From assembly GCF_007641235.1 (NCBI RefSeq), contig NZ_CP038157.1:1-64000 (forward strand): a stretch of DNA of 64,000 bases, in the 5' to 3' direction. Shown here piece by piece: positions 59,002-64,000 of this stretch; the first letter of the stretch is position 1, and each line of letters begins with the position of its first letter. The notes beneath the pieces are model-generated. The model saw only the letters and a list, made by a program, of their open reading frames with translations. It did not search any database and was not told the DNA's origin. Position numbers and translations under genes: made by a program. This DNA comes from Corynebacterium sanguinis. Its GTDB lineage: Bacteria > Actinomycetota > Actinomycetes > Mycobacteriales > Mycobacteriaceae.

Positions 59002-59979
59002 ATGACCGGATACTCCACCCAAACCTTCAAAGACCTCAAGGTTTTTACCGGGCGCGCCCACCTCGACCTCGCTGAGGCCGTGGCCAAGGAGCTCGACATC
59101 GAGTTGGTCCCCACCACGGCCCGCGACTTCGCCAACGGCGAGATCTTCATCCGCTTCGAGGAGTCCGTGCGCGGCGCCGACTGCTTTGTCATGCAGTCCC
59201 ACGCCCAGCCGCTGAACAAGTGGCTGATGGAGCAGCTCATTATGATCGACGCGCTCAAGCGCGGCTCGGCGAAGCGCATCACCGCGATCGTGCCGTTTTA
59301 CCCGTACGCGCGCCAGGACAAGAAGCACCGCGGCCGCGAGCCGATCTCCGCGCGCCTCGTCGCAGACCTGTTTGCCACCGCCGGCGCGGACCGCATCGTC
59401 TCGGTCGACCTGCACACCGACCAGATCCAGGGCTTCTTCGACGGCCCGGTCGATCACATGCACGCCATGCCGATCCTCACCGAGTACATCAAGTCGAAGT
59501 ACTCGCTGGACAACCTCTGCGTGGTCTCCCCCGATGCCGGCCGCGTGAAGCAGGCTGAGAAGTGGGCCAACACGCTTGGCGACGCCCCCATGGCGTTCGT
59601 CCACAAGACCCGCGACATCGACGCCGCCAACAAGGTCGTGTCCAACCGCGTCGTCGGCGAGGTTGAGGGCAAGGACTGCATCCTGATGGACGACATGATC
59701 GATACCGGCGGCACCATCGCCGGCGCCGTCGGCGTGCTCAAAGACGCCGGCGCGAAGTCCGTGCTCATCGCCTGCACCCACGGCGTGTTCTCGGGTCCAG
59801 CCCGCGAGCGCCTCAGCCAGTGCGGCGCCGAGGAGGTCATCACCACCGACACTCTGCCGCAGAACACCGAGGGCTGGGATAACCTCACCGTGCTCTCGAT
59901 CGCTCCCCTGCTGGCGAAGACGATCCGCGAGATCTTCGAAAACGGCTCGGTGACGACCCTGTTCGAGGGCCAGGCCTAG
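59002..59979 (+). CDS. prs: Ribose-phosphate pyrophosphokinase
   Basis: A 325-residue PRPP synthase. Visible motifs are FANGEIFIRFEESVRG, PYARQDKKHRGREP (ATP loop), VDLHTDQIQGFFDGPVDH (metal and regulatory region), and DDMIDTGGTI for ribose-5-phosphate binding. It supplies PRPP for nucleotides, histidine and cell-wall arabinan. The order glmU-prs is typical of actinobacteria. Complete. Confidence 0.96.
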   Translation: MTGYSTQTFKDLKVFTGRAHLDLAEAVAKELDIELVPTTARDFANGEIFIRFEESVRGADCFVMQSHAQPLNKWLMEQLIMIDALKRGSAKRITAIVPFYPYARQDKKHRGREPISARLVADLFATAGADRIVSVDLHTDQIQGFFDGPVDHMHAMPILTEYIKSKYSLDNLCVVSPDAGRVKQAEKWANTLGDAPMAFVHKTRDIDAANKVVSNRVVGEVEGKDCILMDDMIDTGGTIAGAVGVLKDAGAKSVLIACTHGVFSGPARERLSQCGAEEVITTDTLPQNTEGWDNLTVLSIAPLLAKTIREIFENGSVTTLFEGQA

Positions 59980-60167
59980 GGCATTTTGCCCGGGCCAGTG
60001 CCCCTGTTAAAATAAGGCCGTCTCGGCGAGGGCTCCCCATTGTGGGGCCGTTATCGACGCGATTGCCTAACTTATTTGCCTGCGATCACTCGACGAGAAG
60101 ACTTTTTCTTATCCTGTTGGTCGCAGGTTTTTCCTGTGGCCAGTCACATATCTTCAAGGAGATACAC
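59980..60167 (+). promoter_or_regulatory. prs terminator and rplY leader
   Basis: This 188-base gap contains GGGCTCCCCATTGTGGGGCC (CCCC/GGGG hairpin near 60030-60050), a TTAAAAT sequence at about 60006-60012 usable as -10, and TCAAGGAG before the rplY start. A weaker pairing of CCTGCGATC with the later GGTCGCAGG (60079-60127 region) is also seen. It could be a leader that controls bL25 synthesis; no known riboswitch was recognised. Confidence 0.45.
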
Positions 60168-60854
60168 ATGGCTACTACCCCTCCCGTCGTCAAGGCGAAC
60201 AAGCGCGAAGAGTTCGGCAAGGGAGCATCCCGCCGCCTGCGTCGCGACGGCCAGATCCCCGGCGTGCTCTACGAATCCGGTATCGAGAACGTCCACTTCT
60301 CCGTCGACCGCATCGAGATGACCGCCCTCGTGCGTAACGACGGCACCAACGCCATCCTCCAGCTCGAGGTCGATGGCAAGCAGCTTCTGTGCATGGTCAA
60401 GCACGTTGACCAGAACGTTCTCACCCTCGATATCGACCACATCGACCTGCTCGGCGTCAAGCGCGGCGAGAAGGTTACCGTCGAGGTCCCGGTCATCACC
60501 GAGGGCGAGGCAGTGGCCGACGCTGTCGTCCTGCAGGAGACGGACGTGCTCGAGATCGAGGTCGACGCGCTCAACATCCCGGACGAGATCGTCGTCAACA
60601 TCGAGGGCAAGGAAATCGGCGACCAGATCTTCGCATCCGACGTTGCCCTGCCGGCCGGCGCCGAGCTCACCTCCGACCCGGAGGCGCTCGTGGTCAACGT
60701 CACCTACTTCCAGGAGGACGAGGAGCTCGAGGAAGCTGCCGCTGAGGCCGAGGCTGGCGGCGCTGAGGCTGGCGCCGACGCCGACGAGGACCAGGCTGAG
60801 GGCACCGTCGAAATCGCCGATGGTGGCGAGGGTGACGAGGGCGCATCCGAGTAA
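60168..60854 (+). CDS. rplY: 50S ribosomal protein bL25/general stress protein Ctc
   Basis: A 228-residue bL25 of the longer Ctc form. The N-terminal 5S-rRNA-binding domain (EFGKGASRRLRRDGQIPGVL) and the C-terminal beta domain (VEVDALNIPDEIVVNIEGKE) are followed by a 45-residue acidic tail. The ATG at 60168 follows AAGGAGAT; the longer upstream frame lies in the leader. It is 11 bases before pth. Confidence 0.95.
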   Translation: MATTPPVVKANKREEFGKGASRRLRRDGQIPGVLYESGIENVHFSVDRIEMTALVRNDGTNAILQLEVDGKQLLCMVKHVDQNVLTLDIDHIDLLGVKRGEKVTVEVPVITEGEAVADAVVLQETDVLEIEVDALNIPDEIVVNIEGKEIGDQIFASDVALPAGAELTSDPEALVVNVTYFQEDEELEEAAAEAEAGGAEAGADADEDQAEGTVEIADGGEGDEGASE

Positions 60855-60865
60855 ACTTCTTACTC

Positions 60866-61384
60866 GTGACTGTTCTCATTGTCGGGCTCGGCAACCCTGG
60901 TACGAAGTACGCCGCCACGCGCCACAACGCGGGCGTGCTCGTCCTAGAGGAGCTGCTCGACAGAGAACGTGCGCGTCTTAGCGTGCACAAGAAGACGAAC
61001 ACCGAGGTCGCCGAGCTCAGCGGCGGCCGGGTGCTCGCACGTACCCGCGGGTACATGAACGTCTCGGGTGGGCCTGTCAAGGCCCTCGCCGGGTACTACA
61101 AGGCCTCGCCGGCCGAGATCTACGTCATCTACGACGAGCTGGATCTCGGCTTTGGCGAGGTCTCGCTGCGTGTGGGCGGTGGCGACCACGGTCACAACGG
61201 GCTGAAGTCGGTCTCCGCGTCGCTGGGCACGCGCGAGTACAACAAACTGGCGGTGGGCATCGGCCGTCCGCCCGGGCGCATGGCCCCGGCCGATTACGTG
61301 CTGCGGCCCTTTACTAAGAAGGAAGCCGAGGAGCTGCCGATCATCGCCGCCGACGCGGCCGACCTGTTAGAGGGCCTTTCATGA
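60866..61384 (+). CDS. pth: Peptidyl-tRNA hydrolase, first copy
   Basis: A 172-residue Pth. Catalytic and binding residues are present: [18 protein letters not shown] (Asn and His), RGYMNVSGG (Met, Asn), YDELDL (Asp) and HGHNGLKSV (Asn). Length is slightly short but the fold is complete. It recycles peptidyl-tRNA. The GTG start is close to the rplY stop. It overlaps the fumarylacetoacetase-family gene by 4 bases, so a shared transcript is likely. Confidence 0.93.
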   Translation: MTVLIVGLGNPGTKYAATRHNAGVLVLEELLDRERARLSVHKKTNTEVAELSGGRVLARTRGYMNVSGGPVKALAGYYKASPAEIYVIYDELDLGFGEVSLRVGGGDHGHNGLKSVSASLGTREYNKLAVGIGRPPGRMAPADYVLRPFTKKEAEELPIIAADAADLLEGLS

Positions 61385-62199
61385 GACTCGCCACGGTGCG
61401 GACTGCGGCGGGCACCGCCGCCGCGCGTGTCAACGACTTACGCAGCGCCACCCTCATCGAGGGTTACGCCGACGTGGGCGAGCTGCTGCGCAACCCCGAG
61501 TGGCGCGCGATCGCCACGCGCCCCGGCCCGGACGTGGAATTTAACCCGCTCGAGGTGGCGCCCATCGTGGTGCGGCCCGAAAAGATCATCTGCGTCGGCC
61601 TGAACTACGCCGCGCACATCGAGGAGATGGGCCACGAGCAACCCGACGTGCCCACCCTGTTTGTGAAGTTCGCCGACGCGCTGATCGGCGCTTTTGACGA
61701 CGCCGAGGTGCCGGAGTTCAACGCCGGTGCGCTCGACTTCGAGGGCGAGCTCGCCGTCATCATCGGTGCCCACGCACGCCACGTCGACGACGCTGAGGCC
61801 ACCGCCTGCATCGCCGGCTACAGCATCATCAACGACTACACCCAGCGCCACTTTCAGAAGCGCACCCAGCAGTGGCACCAGGGAAAATCCCTGGAAAAGA
61901 CCGCGGGGTTCGGCCCGTGGCTCGACACCGAGTGGACGCCGGGCCCGCGGTTGCGCACCTACCTCAACGGCGAGCTCATGCAGTCCGCCCCGACCGATGA
62001 TCTGGTGTTCTCGCCCGTCCGCCTGGTCTCCTTCATCTCGCACCTGTACCCGCTCGCGCCCAGCGACGTCATCGCCACCGGCACCCCGGCGGGCGTACTA
62101 CACGCGCGCACCCCGCAGTCCTACTTGAAGGACGGCGACGTGGTCCGCGTCGAGATCGACGGGCTTGGAGCTATCGAGAACACGACGCGGGTGCGCTAA
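61381..62199 (+). CDS. Fumarylacetoacetate hydrolase-family protein
   Basis: A 272-residue FAH-domain protein. [20 protein letters not shown] and [11 protein letters not shown] (metal-binding E-x-E) are the family marks, with [11 protein letters not shown] and [12 protein letters not shown] in the active-site lid. These enzymes act as hydrolases, decarboxylases or oxaloacetate tautomerases; the precise substrate is not predictable. It lies between the two pth genes and overlaps the first by ATGA. Confidence 0.9.
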   Translation: MRLATVRTAAGTAAARVNDLRSATLIEGYADVGELLRNPEWRAIATRPGPDVEFNPLEVAPIVVRPEKIICVGLNYAAHIEEMGHEQPDVPTLFVKFADALIGAFDDAEVPEFNAGALDFEGELAVIIGAHARHVDDAEATACIAGYSIINDYTQRHFQKRTQQWHQGKSLEKTAGFGPWLDTEWTPGPRLRTYLNGELMQSAPTDDLVFSPVRLVSFISHLYPLAPSDVIATGTPAGVLHARTPQSYLKDGDVVRVEIDGLGAIENTTRVR

Positions 62200-62217
62200 G
62201 CACTATATTCTTCTGAC

Positions 62218-62757
62218 GTGTTGGATTTTGTGAGGAAATTGTTCGCCCGGGAGGCGTCGACAAGCGTGCAATGGCTCATCGTGGGCCTCGGAAACCCGGG
62301 GCAGCGCTACGCCGCGACCCGCCACAACGTGGGCTACATGGTCATCGACGAGCTGACCTGCCCCGAGCGCGCGAAGTGCGTTAAGCCGACGACGTACATG
62401 AACAGCTCCGGCGACTACGTCGCCCCGCTGGCGCGCAGGCTCGGGATCGACGCCGAGCACATCATCGTGTGCCACGATGAGCTCGACCTGCCCGCGGGCG
62501 CGGTGAAGCTCAAGCGCGGCGGCAACGAGAACGGACACAACGGGCTGAAATCGCTCACTGAGCACCTGGGCACGCGCGACTACCTGCGGGTGCGCCTGGG
62601 CATCGGGCGCCCGCCGGCGGGGACCGCGGTGGTGGACTACGTGCTCTCCGACATCGAGGGCGACATCTCCGAGCAGATCTCTCTCGCCGCGGAGGCCGTG
62701 CGCCTGATCGTGGAGAAGGGCCTGACCGCGGCGCAAAACGAGATTCACGCGCGCTAG
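62218..62757 (+). CDS. pth2: Peptidyl-tRNA hydrolase, second copy with internal deletion
   Basis: A 179-residue Pth paralogue. It has a 17-residue N-terminal extension, then [20 protein letters not shown] (catalytic His), PTTYMNSSG, CHDELDLPAG and NGHNGLKSL. The segment between the His and TTYMN is about 20 residues shorter than in E. coli Pth, while catalytic residues are kept. The GTG start is assumed. The stop overlaps the convergent reductase gene (TAG/CTA). Confidence 0.88.
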   Translation: MLDFVRKLFAREASTSVQWLIVGLGNPGQRYAATRHNVGYMVIDELTCPERAKCVKPTTYMNSSGDYVAPLARRLGIDAEHIIVCHDELDLPAGAVKLKRGGNENGHNGLKSLTEHLGTRDYLRVRLGIGRPPAGTAVVDYVLSDIEGDISEQISLAAEAVRLIVEKGLTAAQNEIHAR

Positions 62758-63299
62758 CGCAGGCGGGTAATTAGCGCCTCGAGGTCGTCGAACACCGCGG
62801 TCAGTGCGTCGGCCTGGTAGGGCGCGGGGGTGAAGCGGCCCTCGGGGAATTCAGTCATGATCGACACCGCAACCTGGTTGCGCACGTTGGGCATCTCGAA
62901 GTTCGCGGTGATCTGCCGCCAGTGCTCGACCGCGCGCACGCCGCCCACCGCACCGTAGCCGACGAACGCGACGGGTTTGCCGGACCACTCGGAGCCCAGC
63001 GAGTCGACGGCGTTTTTCAGCGCCGCCGGGACGGAGTGGTTGTACTCCGGGGTGTCAAAGATGAAGGCCTCGCAGGCGTCGATCGCCTCGGACCAGCGCG
63101 TCACCTCGGCCGAGTCGTAGCTCTTGTTGGCGGCCATGGGGACCGTTTCGGCGTCGAAAAGCGGAAGGCGAAAATCGATTAGGTCGATCAAGGCGTAGTC
63201 GAAGCCCTCGCGGGCCTGCGCTGCCTCATCGACCCAGTGGGCGACCGCTTCTCCCACGCGGCCGTGGCGGGTTGATCCGAGAATGATTCCGATGGTCAC
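62754..63299 (-). CDS. NADPH-dependent FMN reductase-family protein
   Basis: A 181-residue flavodoxin-fold protein: IGIILGSTRHGRVGEAVAHW at the N-terminus (FMN phosphate loop), FIFDTPEYNHSVPAALKNAV, and KPVAFVGYGAVGG. It is related to NADPH:quinone/azo reductases. It is transcribed towards pth2 and divergent from prfC. Substrate unknown. Confidence 0.9.
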   Translation of the reverse strand: MTIGIILGSTRHGRVGEAVAHWVDEAAQAREGFDYALIDLIDFRLPLFDAETVPMAANKSYDSAEVTRWSEAIDACEAFIFDTPEYNHSVPAALKNAVDSLGSEWSGKPVAFVGYGAVGGVRAVEHWRQITANFEMPNVRNQVAVSIMTEFPEGRFTPAPYQADALTAVFDDLEALITRLR

Positions 63300-63368
63300 G
63301 TAAACCTCCGATGTTGATGCGTCAACAATTATCGTGTTCCACTATACACGGGCTATTCTGGTGCAATT

Positions 63369-64000
63369 ATGAGCACTCTTTCCGAGGCGGCGCGCCGTCG
63401 CACCTTCGCCGTAATCGCCCACCCCGACGCCGGCAAGTCCACCCTCACCGAGGCGCTCGCACTCCACGCGCACGTCATCTCCGAGGCCGGCGCCGTCCAC
63501 GGCAAGGGAAACCGCAAGGCCACCGTCTCCGACTGGATGGAGATGGAAAAAGACCGCGGCATCTCCATCGCCTCGTCCGCGCTCCAATTCGAGTACCTCC
63601 CCGAGAACTCCACCGCGCCCGAGCCCTACGTGATCAACCTCGTGGACACCCCCGGCCACGCCGACTTCTCCGAGGACACCTACCGCGTGCTCTCCGCCGT
63701 CGACGCCGCGGTCATGCTCATCGACGCCGCCAAGGGCCTCGAGCCGCAGACCCTCAAGCTCTTCCGCGTGTGCAAGGCACGCGGCCTGCCGATTGTCACC
63801 GTGATCAACAAGTGGGACCGCGTGGGCCGAGAGCCGCTCGAGCTTATCGACGAGATCGTCACCGAAATCGACCTGCAGCCCACCCCGCTCTACTGGCCGG
63901 TGGGTGAGGCGGGCGACTTCCGCGGACTCGCCCACATAGACGACAACGGCGAGGCCGATCAGTACATCCGCTTCATCCGCACCGCCGGCGGCTCCACCAT
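63369..64000 (+). CDS. prfC: Peptide chain release factor 3, N-terminal part
   Basis: The frame from ATG 63369 is open to the window edge, giving 210 residues. It has G1 [20 protein letters not shown], the G3 [14 protein letters not shown] and G4 VINKWDR, as in RF3, which recycles RF1/RF2. [20 protein letters not shown] is RF3-like rather than EF-G-like. A TATTCT -10 lies about 11 bases upstream. The C-terminus is outside the window. Confidence 0.93.
   Translation, partial: MSTLSEAARRRTFAVIAHPDAGKSTLTEALALHAHVISEAGAVHGKGNRKATVSDWMEMEKDRGISIASSALQFEYLPENSTAPEPYVINLVDTPGHADFSEDTYRVLSAVDAAVMLIDAAKGLEPQTLKLFRVCKARGLPIVTVINKWDRVGREPLELIDEIVTEIDLQPTPLYWPVGEAGDFRGLAHIDDNGEADQYIRFIRTAGGST

Overview
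The window looks like the chromosome of a high-GC actinobacterium, most likely a Corynebacterium. Evidence is the C50-carotenoid gene set (crtB, crtI, crtYe, crtYf, crtEb), the housekeeping run mfd-tetR ... glmU-prs-rplY-pth, and several promoters that look leaderless. No taxonomic search was possible, so the genus is an inference.

Left chromosomal part (1-13392): the start of a reverse-strand NAD(P)-binding reductase, a CPBP membrane protease, a four-gene osmoprotectant ABC importer, a CYP152-family peroxygenase, then a carotenoid operon (glycosyltransferase, crtB, crtI, crtYe, crtYf, crtEb), a secreted lipase, a 13E12/HNH protein, and a PadR regulator coupled to a small membrane protein.

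Middle (about 13393-51465): a roughly 38-kb integrative and conjugative element (ICE) at the 3' end of a tRNA-Leu gene. Its large serine recombinase sits beside the tRNA and reads into it. Reading inward from the left, the ICE carries an HTH protein, a small resolvase-like protein, and a complete recombinase-in-trio (RIT) element with three overlapping tyrosine recombinases inside 87-bp inverted repeats; the RIT has split a small membrane-protein gene. Next is a possible defence module: a DprA-like protein, an AlbA-domain protein, an adenine methylase, a ParB-like protein with a HEPN-like C-terminus, and an HTH protein. Then come a MobF relaxase with an oriT-like leader and a cargo block with truncated ends (Dcm and CtaA fragments, TetR, MFS drug exporter, frameshifted DUF3817 gene, AraC). 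Last is a long tightly packed transfer operon: ArdC-like, primase/polymerase, DUF2637, ParB, VirB8-like, M23 peptidase, two DUF6112 proteins, VirB6-like, SCO6880-like, VirB4, VirD4, SSB, DUF4913 and others.

Nearly every gene in the transfer operon overlaps its neighbour by 1-4 bases. At six of the places where the chain is interrupted, the gap carries a shared GCGCACCT-like sequence, usually followed by a stem-loop that pairs near the next ribosome-binding site. This recurring element is the most unexpected signal I found.

Right chromosomal part (51466-64000): tRNA-Leu, mfd and a TetR gene (one operon), tRNA-Gln, an array of 85-bp tandem repeats, an MFS transporter, glmU, prs, rplY, two pth paralogues flanking a fumarylacetoacetase-family gene, an FMN reductase, and the start of prfC.
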